Source of the DNA: Streptomyces rubellomurinus
Lineage (GTDB): Bacteria; Actinomycetota; Actinomycetes; Streptomycetales; Streptomycetaceae
Assembly (NCBI RefSeq): GCF_000961885.1
Contig: NZ_JZKH01000072.1
Coordinates: 1-42,784, forward strand
Reading direction: 5' to 3'
DNA: 42,784 bases
In this document: piece after piece, positions 8,121 through 16,521 of the stretch
How the letters are laid out: the number at the start of each line of letters is the position of its first letter
Numbering within the stretch: position 1 is the stretch's first letter
Made by a program: the position numbers and the translations under genes
Notes under the pieces: generated by a model
The model's database searches: none
Told to the model about the DNA's origin: nothing
What the model saw: only the letters and a program-made list of their open reading frames with translations

Positions 8121-8921
8121 ATGCCCGTAGTCACCGATCCGTACAAGCCCGGCACCCCGTGCTGGATCGACCTGATGGCGAGCGACCAGCAGGCCGCGCT
8201 CGACTTCTACCGTGACCTGTTCGGCTGGCAGGGCGAGGCCGGCCCGGCCGAGTTCGGCGGCTACGCCGTGTGCACGCTCAACGGCCGCCCGGTCGCCGGG
8301 ATCATGGCGCAGTCCGCGCCCGAGGGCCAGCCGCTGCCGCCCGTCGCCTGGACCACCTACCTCGCCTCGGACGACGCCGACGCGACCATGCGGGCCGTCA
8401 CCGAGGCCGGCGGCACCGTCCTGTACGAGCCGATGGACGTCGGCGCGATCGGCCGGATGCTGGTCGCCGCCGACCCGACCGGCGCGGTGTTCGGCGTCTG
8501 GCAGGCGATGGACTTCATCGGCGCCGGCGTGGTCAACGAGCCCGGCGCGCTGGTCTGGAACGAGCTGAACACCTCCGACACCGAGGCCGCCGGCCGCTTC
8601 TACCACCCGGCGCTCGGCCTGCGCCCGGCCACCATCCAGGGCATGGACGGCTACTACTCGCTCAACGTCGGCGACCGCACGGTCGGCGGCATGCAGGCGA
8701 TCCCCGGCTACCTGTCCGGCGACACCCCCTCGCACTGGATGACCTACTTCTCGGTGGACGACGCCGACTCCACCGTGGACGCCCTGGTCAAGGCGGGCGG
8801 CTCGGTGATCCAGCCGCCGTTCGACATGCAGTCCGGCCGGATGGCCGTCGTGCGGGACCCGCAGGGCGCCGCCTTCGCCGTCATCCAGGCCCCCGAGGCG
8901 CAACTGCCGGACTCGCCCTGA
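8121..8921 (+). CDS. VOC-superfamily protein with two glyoxalase-like domains
   Basis: The 266-residue protein is a tandem of two glyoxalase/bleomycin-resistance (VOC) modules. The first starts GTPCWIDLMASDQQAALDFY and ends DPTGAVFGVWQ; the second starts LVWNELNTSDTEAAGRFY and ends DPQGAAFAVIQ. Each module has the DxxxxxxFY helix and the terminal DPxGAxFxxxQ strand. Related actinobacterial proteins include the mycobacterial CFP30B/CFP32 type. VOC members act in metal-dependent isomerisation, dioxygenation or drug binding; the usual metal ligands are not obvious here, so the function is open. ATG 8121 has GGGAGG at 7 bases. Confidence 0.85.
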   Translation: MPVVTDPYKPGTPCWIDLMASDQQAALDFYRDLFGWQGEAGPAEFGGYAVCTLNGRPVAGIMAQSAPEGQPLPPVAWTTYLASDDADATMRAVTEAGGTVLYEPMDVGAIGRMLVAADPTGAVFGVWQAMDFIGAGVVNEPGALVWNELNTSDTEAAGRFYHPALGLRPATIQGMDGYYSLNVGDRTVGGMQAIPGYLSGDTPSHWMTYFSVDDADSTVDALVKAGGSVIQPPFDMQSGRMAVVRDPQGAAFAVIQAPEAQLPDSP

Positions 8922-8947
8922 CGAACGCCGGGTGACCAGAGGCGAAC

Positions 8948-8994
8948 GGAAGCCGCCCTTCCCGCGACGCGCCGCCGGGAAAAGGGCGGCTTCC
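8948..8994 (+). terminator. Terminator of the VOC gene
   Basis: A 13-bp perfect stem (8948-8960 with 8982-8994) flanks a 21-base loop, 27 bases after the stop codon. Confidence 0.75.
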
Positions 8995-9030
8995 CGGTGT
9001 TCCCCGGCCGAGCCGGGTAAGACTGCACCC

Positions 9031-9804
9031 ATGCTGGGGCTACCGGACGACATCCGCGCTTTCCTCTTCGACCTCGACGGGGTGCTCACCCAGACCGCGA
9101 AGGTGCACGCCGCGGCCTGGAAGGACACCTTCGACGCCTTCCTGCGCGCCGAAGCCGCCCGCACCGGCGGCCCGTTCGTCCCCTTCGACGCCGTCACCGA
9201 GTACGACACCTACGTGGACGGCCGCCCGCGGCTGGACGGCACCCGGGCGTTCCTGCACAGCCGGGGCATCGACCTGCCCGAGGGCACCCCGGACGACCCG
9301 CCCGACGCCCGCACCGTGCAGGGGATCAGCCGGGCCAAGAACGACACCGTGCTGCGGCTCATCCACGAGCAGGGCGTCCAGCCGTACGACGGCTCGGTCG
9401 CCTACGTGCGCCGGCTGGACGCGCTCGGACTGCCCCGCGCGGTGGTCTCCTCCAGCGCCAACTGCCGGGACGTGCTGCGGGCCGCCGGCCTGCTGGAGCT
9501 GTTCCCGGTGATCGTCGACGGCGTGGTCGCCACCCGCGAGCGGCTGCCCGGCAAACCCGCCCCCGACACCTACCTGTACGCGGCCCGCGCCCTCGGCGTC
9601 GAGCCCGCGCACGCCGCCGTCTTCGAGGACGCGCTCGCCGGCGTCGCCTCCGGCCGGGCCGGCGGCTTCGGCGCCGTGGTCGGGGTCGACCGCACCGGCC
9701 AGGCCGCCGAACTGCGCCGCGACGGCGCCACCGTGGTCGTCGCCGACCTCGCCGACCTGCTGTCCGCGGCCCCGCCGCTGCCGGGAGAGGAAGGCCCGCG
9801 ATGA
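9031..9804 (+). CDS. HAD-family hydrolase, beta-phosphoglucomutase type
   Basis: The 257-residue protein has HAD motif I FDLDGVLT with Asp14 as nucleophile and Asp16 as acid/base, motif II VVSSSAN, motif III KPAPDTYLY and motif IV FEDALAGV. A helical cap follows motif I. The DGVLTxTAxxHxxAW pattern is that of beta-phosphoglucomutases, which convert beta-glucose 1-phosphate to glucose 6-phosphate. Its stop overlaps the start of the GH65 gene (ATGA at 9801-9804), so the two are translationally coupled: the phosphorylase would release beta-glucose 1-phosphate and this enzyme would feed it into glycolysis. The ATG at 9031 has no strong ribosome site. Confidence 0.88.
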   Translation: MLGLPDDIRAFLFDLDGVLTQTAKVHAAAWKDTFDAFLRAEAARTGGPFVPFDAVTEYDTYVDGRPRLDGTRAFLHSRGIDLPEGTPDDPPDARTVQGISRAKNDTVLRLIHEQGVQPYDGSVAYVRRLDALGLPRAVVSSSANCRDVLRAAGLLELFPVIVDGVVATRERLPGKPAPDTYLYAARALGVEPAHAAVFEDALAGVASGRAGGFGAVVGVDRTGQAAELRRDGATVVVADLADLLSAAPPLPGEEGPR

Positions 9805-12206
9805 CCGCCTCCGACAACTTCGCCGTCGACCCCTGGCAGGTCGCCGAACACGGCCTGGACCTCGCCTCGTTGGCCCGCGCCGAATCCGTCTTCGCGCTCT
9901 CCAACGGGCACATCGGCCTGCGCGCCAACCTCGACGAGGGCGAGCCGCACGGCCTGCCCGGCACCTACCTCAACGGCGTCTTCGAACTGCGCCCGCTGCC
10001 GTACGGCGAGGGCGGCTACGGCTACCCGGAGTCCAGCCAGAGCGTCATCAACGTCACCAACGGCAAGATCATCCGACTGCTGGTCGACGACGAGCCCTTC
10101 GACCTGCGCTACGGCGAACTCCTCAGCCACAAGCGCTGGTTGGACTTCCGCGAAGGCCTGCTGCACCGGGAGGCGGAATGGACCTCCCCGGCCGGCCGGA
10201 CCATCCGGGTCAGCTCCGCCCGAATGGTCTCGCTCACCCAGCGCGCCGTCGCCGCGGTCGAGTACAGCGTCGAGGCGGTCGACGGGCCGGTGCGGATCGT
10301 GCTGCAGTCCGAACTCGTCGCCAACGAGCAGCTGCCCGGCGGCCCCGAGGGCGACCCGCGCGCCGCCGCCGTCCTGGAGGCCCCGCTGCAGCCCGAGGCG
10401 CACCACGCGAGCGGCGCCAAGGCCGTCCTGGTGCACCGCACCCGTTACAGCGGCATCCGGGTCGCGGCCGGGATGGACCACATCATCGAGGGTCCCGACC
10501 GGCTCGACACCGTCGCCGAGGCCGAGTCCGACCACTGCCGGATCAGCGTCACCACCGTGCTCGAACCCGGAGAGCGGCTGCGGCTGGTCAAGTTCATCGC
10601 CTACGGCTGGTCGGGCACCCGCTCGCTGCCCGCCGTCCGCGACCAGGTCGAGGCCGCGCTCACCGCCGCCCGGTACACCGGCTGGGACGGCCTCGCCGCC
10701 GAACAGGCCGACTACCTGCGGCAGTTCTGGGAGACCAGCGACATCGAGATCGAGGGCGACGTCGAACTCCAGCAGGCCGTCCGGTTCGCCGTCTTCCACG
10801 TCCTGCAGGCCGGCGCCCGCAGCGAGGAACGGGCCATCCCCGCCAAGGGGTTGACCGGCCCCGGCTACGACGGGCACAGCTTCTGGGACACCGAGACCTT
10901 CGTCCTGCCGGTGCTCACCTACTGCCTGCCCGGCGCCGTCAACCAGGCCCTGCGCTGGCGGCACACCACCCTCCCGCTCGCCCGCGAACGGGCCTCCCAA
11001 CTCGGCCTGGCCGGCGCGGTGTTCCCCTGGCGGACGATCCGCGGCGAGGAGTGCTCCGGGTACTGGCCGGCCGGCACCGCCGCGTTCCACATCGGCGCCG
11101 ACATCGCCGCCGCCGTGGTCCGCTACGTCCGGGCCACCGGGGACGTCGAGTTCGAGCGCGAGTACGGGCTCGAACTCCTCGTCGAGACCGCCCGGATGTG
11201 GCGCTCGCTCGGCCACCACGACGCCGCCGGGAGGTTCCGGATCGAAGGCGTCACCGGCCCCGACGAGTACAGCGCCGTCGCCGACAACAACGTCTTCACC
11301 AACCTGATGGCGCAGACGAACCTGCGCGCCGCCGCCGACTCCGCCGTCCGCCACCCGCGCGAGGCCGGCGACCTCGGCGTCGACACCGAGGAGACCGCCG
11401 CCTGGCGCGACGCCGCCGCCGCGATGTACCTCCCGTACGACGCCGACCTCGGCGTCCACCCGCAGGCAGACGGCTTCACCCACCACCAGGTCTGGGACTT
11501 CGACAACACGCCCGCCGAGAACTACCCGCTGCTGCTGCACTACCCGTACTTCGACCTGTACCGCAAGCAGGTCGTCAAACAGGCCGACCTGGTCCTCGCC
11601 ATGCAGGTCCGCGGCGACGCCTTCACCGACGAGCAGAAGGCCCGCAACTTCGCCTACTACGAGCGCCTCACCGTCCGCGACTCCTCCCTCTCCGCCTGCA
11701 CCCAGGCCGTCATCGCCGCCGAGGTCGGCCAGCTCGACCTCGCCTACGACTACACGGCGGAGGCGGCGCTGATGGACCTGCACGACCTCGGCGGCAACAC
11801 CCGCGACGGCCTCCACATGGCCTCCCTCGCCGGGGCCTGCATCGCCCTGGTCGCCGGCTTCGGCGGGTTGCGCGACCACAACGAGACGCTCGCCTTCCGG
11901 CCCCGGCTGCCCGCCGGGCTGATGAAGCTCAGCTTCTCGCTGATGGTCCGCGGGCACCTGCTCGGCGTCCGGATCACCCACGACGGGACGACGTACACGC
12001 TGCGCCGGGGCGAGGTGCTGCACCTGCGGCACGACGGCGAGCCCGTCCAGGTCAAGGCCGGCTCCCCGGTCACCCTGCCCACCACCGTCCCGCCCGCCCA
12101 GGAGCGCTGCGTCCAGCCGCCCGGCCGCGAACCCGCCCGCCGGCAGCCGCAGGCGGGCCTGGCCATCGGCAAGCTCGGGCAGCAGGACCACCTGGCGGCG
12201 GAGTAG
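9801..12206 (+). CDS. Glycoside hydrolase family 65 disaccharide phosphorylase
   Basis: The 801-residue protein has the GH65 layout: an N-terminal beta-sandwich (to about 270), a linker helix pair, an (alpha/alpha)6 barrel and a small C-terminal jelly roll (from about 700). The catalytic general acid is Glu489 in EGVTGPDEYS, the motif of maltose, trehalose and kojibiose phosphorylases; YDGHSFWDTETF and KQADLVLAM are further substrate- and phosphate-site landmarks. The family splits alpha-linked glucosyl disaccharides with phosphate and inversion, giving beta-glucose 1-phosphate. The disaccharide cannot be told from sequence alone; trehalose or maltose are the usual candidates. Coupling to the beta-PGM gene supports a phosphorylase rather than a hydrolase. 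Confidence 0.9.
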   Translation: MTASDNFAVDPWQVAEHGLDLASLARAESVFALSNGHIGLRANLDEGEPHGLPGTYLNGVFELRPLPYGEGGYGYPESSQSVINVTNGKIIRLLVDDEPFDLRYGELLSHKRWLDFREGLLHREAEWTSPAGRTIRVSSARMVSLTQRAVAAVEYSVEAVDGPVRIVLQSELVANEQLPGGPEGDPRAAAVLEAPLQPEAHHASGAKAVLVHRTRYSGIRVAAGMDHIIEGPDRLDTVAEAESDHCRISVTTVLEPGERLRLVKFIAYGWSGTRSLPAVRDQVEAALTAARYTGWDGLAAEQADYLRQFWETSDIEIEGDVELQQAVRFAVFHVLQAGARSEERAIPAKGLTGPGYDGHSFWDTETFVLPVLTYCLPGAVNQALRWRHTTLPLARERASQLGLAGAVFPWRTIRGEECSGYWPAGTAAFHIGADIAAAVVRYVRATGDVEFEREYGLELLVETARMWRSLGHHDAAGRFRIEGVTGPDEYSAVADNNVFTNLMAQTNLRAAADSAVRHPREAGDLGVDTEETAAWRDAAAAMYLPYDADLGVHPQADGFTHHQVWDFDNTPAENYPLLLHYPYFDLYRKQVVKQADLVLAMQVRGDAFTDEQKARNFAYYERLTVRDSSLSACTQAVIAAEVGQLDLAYDYTAEAALMDLHDLGGNTRDGLHMASLAGACIALVAGFGGLRDHNETLAFRPRLPAGLMKLSFSLMVRGHLLGVRITHDGTTYTLRRGEVLHLRHDGEPVQVKAGSPVTLPTTVPPAQERCVQPPGREPARRQPQAGLAIGKLGQQDHLAAE

Positions 12207-12215
12207 TTCACCCGT

Positions 12216-12247
12216 TCGGGTCCGCTCCGGGTGCGGAGCGGACCCGA
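12216..12247 (+). terminator. Terminator of the HAD-GH65 operon
   Basis: A 14-bp perfect stem (12216-12229 with 12234-12247) has a 4-base loop and begins 10 bases after the GH65 stop. Confidence 0.85.
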
Positions 12248-12311
12248 GCGCCGGAGGGTGCAGGTGATCCGTGCCGACCCCCGTCGCGAGTGACGAAAAC
12301 AGGGAGTACCT

Positions 12312-14045
12312 GTGGCGAGCGTGGCCGAACAGATGGTGGAGGTGCTCCGGCAGGCCGGGGTGGAGCGGGTGTACGGCGTCGTCGGCGACAGCCTGAACCC
12401 CGTCGTCGACGCGATCCGCCGGGCGGACGGCATCAGCTGGGTGCACGTGCGCAACGAGGAGGCCGGGGCCTTCGCGGCGGCCGCCGAGGCCGAGCTGAGC
12501 GGCCGGCTCGCCGTCTGCGCCGGCTCCTGCGGCCCCGGCAACACCCACCTGATCCAGGGCCTGTACGACGCCCAGCGCAGCGGACTGCCGGTGCTCGCGC
12601 TCGCCTCGCACATCCCGTCCGGCCAGATCGGCACCGGCTTCTTCCAGGAGACCCACCCCGAGCGGGTGTTCACCGACTGCAGCAACTGGTGCGAGATGCT
12701 GTCCGCCCCCGCCCAGCTGCCCCGCCTGCTGCGGGTCGCGATCCAGCACGCGCTGGGCTCGCACGGCGTCTCGGTGCTCGCCTTCCCCGGTGACGTCGCC
12801 GCGCTGCCCGCCGCCGGGCCGACCGGCAGCAGCCACTTCCTCACCGAGCAGGCCGTCGCCGCGCCGCCGTGGTCCCAGGTGCAGGAGCTGGCCCGGCTGC
12901 TGAACGCGGCCCGCAGGGTGGCGCTGTTCTGCGGCGCGGGCGTCCGCGACGCGCACGCCGAGGTGATGGCCGCCGCGCAGGCGCTGAACGCGCCGGTCGG
13001 GCACTCGCTGCGCGGCAAGGAGTGGATCCAGTTCGACAACCCGTACGACGTCGGCATGAGCGGCCTGCTCGGCTACGGCGCCTGCCACGAGGCGCTGCAC
13101 GAGGCGGACCTGGTGCTGCTGCTCGGCACCGACTTCCCGTACGACTCGTTCCTGCCGCAGGCCCGCACCGTCCAGGTCGACCACGACGCCACCCGGCTGG
13201 GCCGCCGCACCGCGCTGGAGCTGGCCGTGCACGGGGACGTCGCCGCGACCCTGCGGGCCGTTCTGCCGCTGCTGGACGCCAGGCGGGACCGCGCCTTCCT
13301 GGACGGGATGCTGCGCAAGCACTGCCGGGCGCTGGAGGACGTGGTCGGCGCGTACACCCGGGGCATCGAGAAGCACCTGCCGATCCACCCCGAGTACGTG
13401 GCCGCGGTGCTGGACGAGGTCGCCGCCGAGGACGCGGTGTTCACCGTGGACACCGGCATGAACAACGTCTGGGCCGCCCGCTACCTGACGCCGAACGGCC
13501 GGCGCCGGGTGATCGGCTCCTTCCTGCACGGCTCGATGGCGAACGCCCTGCCGCACGCGATCGGCGCCCAACTCGCCTGCCCCGGGCGGCAGGTGATCGC
13601 GATGGCGGGCGACGGCGGGATCGGCATGCTGCTCGGCGAACTGCTCACCGCGGTCAAGCACCGGCTGCCGGTGAAGACGGTGGTGTTCAACAACGGCGCG
13701 CTCGGCATGATCAAGCTGGAGATGCTGGTCTCCGGCTATCCGGAGTACGAGATCGACAACGGCGACGTGGACTACGCGGGGATCGCCCGGGCGATGGGCA
13801 TCCCCGCCAAGCGGGTCACCGAGCCGGAGCGGGTCCGGGAGGTGCTGGCGGAGGCGCTGGAGCGGCCGGGGCCGGCGCTGGTCGACGTGGTCACCGACCC
13901 CAACGCGCTGTCCATCCCGCCGCGGATCACCGCCGCCCAGCTGAAGGGCTTCGCGCTGGCGGCGGGGAAGACGGTGCTGAACGGCGGGGTGGGCCGGATG
14001 GTCGACCTGGCCCGCAGCAACCTGCGCAACATCCCGCGGCCGTGA
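12312..14045 (+). CDS. poxB: Pyruvate:quinone oxidoreductase (pyruvate oxidase PoxB type)
   Basis: The 577-residue protein is a three-domain thiamine-diphosphate enzyme. The N-terminal Pyr domain has the catalytic Glu in VRNEEAG, a central FAD-binding domain follows, and the C-terminal PP domain carries the ThDP/Mg motif GDG (433-435) through to NN (460-461). AGDGGIGMLLGELLTAVKH and VVFNNGALGMIKLEM match E. coli PoxB-type enzymes, which oxidatively decarboxylate pyruvate to acetate and pass electrons to quinone at the membrane. GTG 12312 is chosen for GGGAG 6 bases upstream. A GAGCGC microrepeat follows the stop codon. The XRE-cupin gene lies downstream, separated by two operator-like palindromes. 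Confidence 0.88.
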   Translation: MASVAEQMVEVLRQAGVERVYGVVGDSLNPVVDAIRRADGISWVHVRNEEAGAFAAAAEAELSGRLAVCAGSCGPGNTHLIQGLYDAQRSGLPVLALASHIPSGQIGTGFFQETHPERVFTDCSNWCEMLSAPAQLPRLLRVAIQHALGSHGVSVLAFPGDVAALPAAGPTGSSHFLTEQAVAAPPWSQVQELARLLNAARRVALFCGAGVRDAHAEVMAAAQALNAPVGHSLRGKEWIQFDNPYDVGMSGLLGYGACHEALHEADLVLLLGTDFPYDSFLPQARTVQVDHDATRLGRRTALELAVHGDVAATLRAVLPLLDARRDRAFLDGMLRKHCRALEDVVGAYTRGIEKHLPIHPEYVAAVLDEVAAEDAVFTVDTGMNNVWAARYLTPNGRRRVIGSFLHGSMANALPHAIGAQLACPGRQVIAMAGDGGIGMLLGELLTAVKHRLPVKTVVFNNGALGMIKLEMLVSGYPEYEIDNGDVDYAGIARAMGIPAKRVTEPERVREVLAEALERPGPALVDVVTDPNALSIPPRITAAQLKGFALAAGKTVLNGGVGRMVDLARSNLRNIPRP

Positions 14046-14085
14046 GCGCGAGCGCGAGCGCGAGCTGAGTGGGCCGAACCGGGTT

Positions 14086-14118
14086 TGCCTCTGAGGCACA
14101 TTTCTTGCCTGTGCGGCA
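14086..14118 (+). promoter_or_regulatory. Paired palindromic operators upstream of the XRE-cupin regulator
   Basis: TGCCTCTGAGGCA (14086-14098) is a perfect palindrome around a central T. TGCCTGTGCGGCA (14106-14118) shares the TGCC...GGCA ends. Their centres are 20 bp apart, two helical turns, so two dimers could bind the same DNA face. Both start with TTGCCT, and they lie 22-54 bases before the regulator's start. Autoregulation by the XRE protein is the inference. Confidence 0.65.
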
Positions 14119-14139
14119 GGCCGGGTGTCCACTGGTCAC

Positions 14140-14775
14140 ATGACCAGCAGCCCCACCGGCGCGGACGCCGCCGGCGACCGGATCGACGACCAGGAGGTCG
14201 CCGGCCTCGCCGCCCGCCTGCGCGAGCACCGGCTCAGCAGCCGCCTCACCCTGGAGGTCGCGGCCGCGCGGGTCGGTCTCTCCCCAGCCTATCTGTCCCG
14301 GCTGGAGACCGGCCGCCGGCAGCCCTCGCTGCCCGTCCTGCTCGGCCTCGCCCGCGCCTACGGCACCTCCGTCTCCGGACTGCTCGGCGAGACCGTCGCC
14401 GAGCCCGACCCGGTGGTGCGCGGCGGTGCCATCGAGCCCGGCCGGGCCGGCGGCTGGGGCTACCGGCGGGCCGGCGCCCCCGGCCGCGCCATGCAGGCGC
14501 TGCGGGTGCAGGTGCCGCCGGGCGTGCAGGACTCGGTGGTCCGGGTGCACCCCGGCGAGGAGTGGCTGTACGTGCTGAGCGGCACGCTCCGGGTCACCCT
14601 CGGCGACCGCGTCCACCAGCTGGGCCCCGGCGACTCCGCCCACTACGACTCGCTCACCCCGCACTGCATCGCGGCCGAGTCCGAGGGCGGTGTCGAACTG
14701 CTCTTCGTCCACACCCTGCTGCAGAGCCCGGGCGGCGAGCTCTGCCTGGGCGGCGGGCCCGCAGCGATCCACTGA
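14140..14775 (+). CDS. XRE-family regulator with C-terminal cupin domain
   Basis: The 211-residue protein has an N-terminal helix-turn-helix (about residues 20-75, with SRLTLEVAAARVGLSPAYLSRLE) and a C-terminal cupin barrel (about 125-195, with HPGEEWLYVLSGTLRVTLGD and GDSAHYDSLTPH). XRE-cupin proteins are repressors or activators whose cupin senses a small ligand. The start is ATG 14140; an in-frame GTG 15 bases upstream would also read. Two palindromic sites just upstream suggest it controls itself. The small DUF6126-type gene follows after 31 bases and is probably co-transcribed; pyruvate oxidase lies directly upstream. Confidence 0.88.
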   Translation: MTSSPTGADAAGDRIDDQEVAGLAARLREHRLSSRLTLEVAAARVGLSPAYLSRLETGRRQPSLPVLLGLARAYGTSVSGLLGETVAEPDPVVRGGAIEPGRAGGWGYRRAGAPGRAMQALRVQVPPGVQDSVVRVHPGEEWLYVLSGTLRVTLGDRVHQLGPGDSAHYDSLTPHCIAAESEGGVELLFVHTLLQSPGGELCLGGGPAAIH

Positions 14776-14806
14776 CCCCTCGTCAGTTCCTTTGGAGGAG
14801 ATCCCC

Positions 14807-15013
14807 ATGGCCGATCCCACCGCCACCGCCACCACCGCCACCTCGGCCGCCGGTCCCGCCGCGCCCGACACCGCCGCCGGTCCCAAGACCATGGACGCCG
14901 GCAAGTGGGCCAACAAGCGGATCTACCTCCGCCTGGTGATCTACACCGTCGGCTGCCACGCCTTCGCCGGCTTCATCATCCTCCTGTTCCAGCTGGGCAG
15001 CCGCAACAAGTAG
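14807..15013 (+). CDS. Small single-pass membrane protein (DUF6126-like)
   Basis: This 68-residue protein has a Thr/Ala-rich soluble N-terminus, the basic motif KWANKRIYLRLVIY, and one membrane helix (about residues 42-62) ending LLFQLGSRNK. Proteins of this size and motif next to XRE regulators are known in Streptomyces as DUF6126; function is unknown. GGAGGAG sits 6 bases before the ATG, so translation should be strong. Its position directly behind the XRE-cupin gene suggests a shared operon. Confidence 0.75.
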   Translation: MADPTATATTATSAAGPAAPDTAAGPKTMDAGKWANKRIYLRLVIYTVGCHAFAGFIILLFQLGSRNK

Positions 15014-15031
15014 CCCCGTGGGCAGGCGGGT

Positions 15032-16501
15032 TCAGCGCTCGCGCAGCAGCTCGCAGAGCGCCGCCAGGGCCGCCGGGAAGGCGTGCTCGGGCGGGGTGGC
15101 GTAGCCGATCACCAGGGCCGGGCCGGACTCGGCGCGTTCGCCGTCCGGCTCGGCGTCCGACTCCTCGTCCGGCTCGGCGCGGTGCCAGACCAGCCCGCTC
15201 AGCGAGATCCCGGCGGCCTCGGCGCGGGCCAGCAGCTCGGCCTCCGAGCCCGCGCCGGGCGGCAGTTGGACCACGGCGTGCAGCCCGGCGGCGATGCCCG
15301 TCACCTCGACCCGCGGGGCGTGCTCGGCCAGCGCGGCGACCAGCCGGTCGCGCCGGCGCCGGTAGTGCAGGCGGCAGCGTCGCACGTGCCGGTCGTACGT
15401 CCCGGAGGTGATCAGCTCCGCCAGGGTCAGCTGGTCGAGCACCGGGGACATGGTGTCCGCCCGCCGCTTCAGCCGGGCGACCGGCTCCACCAGGTCGTCC
15501 GGCAGGGCCAGCCAGGCCAGCCGCAGGCCCGGCGCGAGGCTCTTGGCGGCCGTCCCGGCGTACACCACCCGCTCCGGGTCGAGCGCCTGCATCGCGCCGA
15601 GCGGCTGCCGGTCGAAGCGGAACTCGCCGTCGTAGTCGTCCTCGACGACGTAGCCGTCCCGCTCGCGCGCCCAGCGCACCGCCGCCGCCCGGCGCTCGGC
15701 GGACAGCACCGCGCCGGTCGGGTACTGGTGGGCGGGGGTGAGCAGGACGGCGCCGCTGCGCTCGTCCAGCCGGTCCACCCGGGCGCCGTCGCAGTCCAGC
15801 GGCAGCGGGCGGATCGCCAGCCCGGCCGCCCGGGCGACGGCGTGCTGCGGCGGCAGCCCGTACCCCTCGACGGCGAGCCCGCGGGCGCCGCGCTCGCGCA
15901 GCGCCGCGCAGAGCAGGCCGAGGCCCTGGGAGACGCCGGTGCAGATCAGCAGGTGGTCCGGGTCGGTGCGCACGCCCCGGACCCGGGCCAGGTAGTGGGT
16001 CAGCGCCTCCCGCAGTTCGATCCGGCCGAGCGGGCTGCCGTAGCCGAACGCCTCGTGCGGGGCGGTGGCCAGCGCCCGGCGGGCGGCGGCCAGCCAGGCG
16101 GTGCGGGGGAACAGCGACAGGTCGGGGCGCCCGGACATCAGGTCGTGCCGGAAGACCGGCGGGCGCGGCCCCGGCCGGGCGCCGCGGGGGCCGCGGGGGC
16201 CGCGGGCCGGCGCGGACCGCTGGGCGACGGTGGTGCCGGAGCCCTGCCGGGAGCTGAGCCAGCCCTCGGCGGTGAGCTGGCCGTACGCCTCGACCACGGT
16301 GTTGCGGGCGATCCCCAGGTCCTCGCCGAGGGCCCGGGAGGACGGCAGCCGGGTGCCGGCCGCGAGCCGGCCGTCCTGGACGGCCTCGCGCAGGGCGTCC
16401 TCCAGGGCGGCCCGCAGCCCGGCACCGGCGGCGCGCCGCTCGGTGAGGTCCAGGTGCAGGTCGCCGCCGAAGGAGGTCCAGGAGCCGTTCACGGACTCCA
16501 T
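15032..16501 (-). CDS. MocR-family (GntR-aminotransferase fusion) transcriptional regulator
   Basis: The 489-residue protein joins an N-terminal GntR winged helix (about residues 20-95, with GTRLPSSRALGEDLGIARNT) to a type-I aminotransferase domain. The PLP lysine is expected at Lys320 in AGTAAKSL, after DDYDGEFRF. MocR/PdxR regulators use PLP and often an amino acid as effector, and commonly control vitamin B6 or amino-acid genes. It lies 20 bases behind the AhpD-like gene on the same strand, so it is probably carried on the ECF41-driven transcript. The loop between the genes is a hairpin that includes part of its ribosome site. Confidence 0.88.
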   Translation of the reverse strand: MESVNGSWTSFGGDLHLDLTERRAAGAGLRAALEDALREAVQDGRLAAGTRLPSSRALGEDLGIARNTVVEAYGQLTAEGWLSSRQGSGTTVAQRSAPARGPRGPRGARPGPRPPVFRHDLMSGRPDLSLFPRTAWLAAARRALATAPHEAFGYGSPLGRIELREALTHYLARVRGVRTDPDHLLICTGVSQGLGLLCAALRERGARGLAVEGYGLPPQHAVARAAGLAIRPLPLDCDGARVDRLDERSGAVLLTPAHQYPTGAVLSAERRAAAVRWARERDGYVVEDDYDGEFRFDRQPLGAMQALDPERVVYAGTAAKSLAPGLRLAWLALPDDLVEPVARLKRRADTMSPVLDQLTLAELITSGTYDRHVRRCRLHYRRRRDRLVAALAEHAPRVEVTGIAAGLHAVVQLPPGAGSEAELLARAEAAGISLSGLVWHRAEPDEESDAEPDGERAESGPALVIGYATPPEHAFPAALAALCELLRER

Positions 16502-16504
16502 TCT

Positions 16505-16520
16505 CGCCCGCTGGCGGGCG
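16505..16520 (-). promoter_or_regulatory. Short hairpin between AhpD-like stop and MocR start
   Basis: CGCCCGC and GCGGGCG pair with a 2-base loop, filling the gap between the stop at 16522 and the ATG at 16501. On the minus strand the only purine-rich ribosome site (GCGAGA) begins inside its 3' arm, so folding could lower MocR translation. Confidence 0.45.
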
Positions 16521-16521
16521 C

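Noticed and set aside
9570..14132. Open frame of 1520 codons on the minus strand
   Set aside because: It is the antisense shadow of the GH65 and pyruvate oxidase genes; high GC keeps it open and its composition (Val/Asp/Gly/Gln) is not protein-like.
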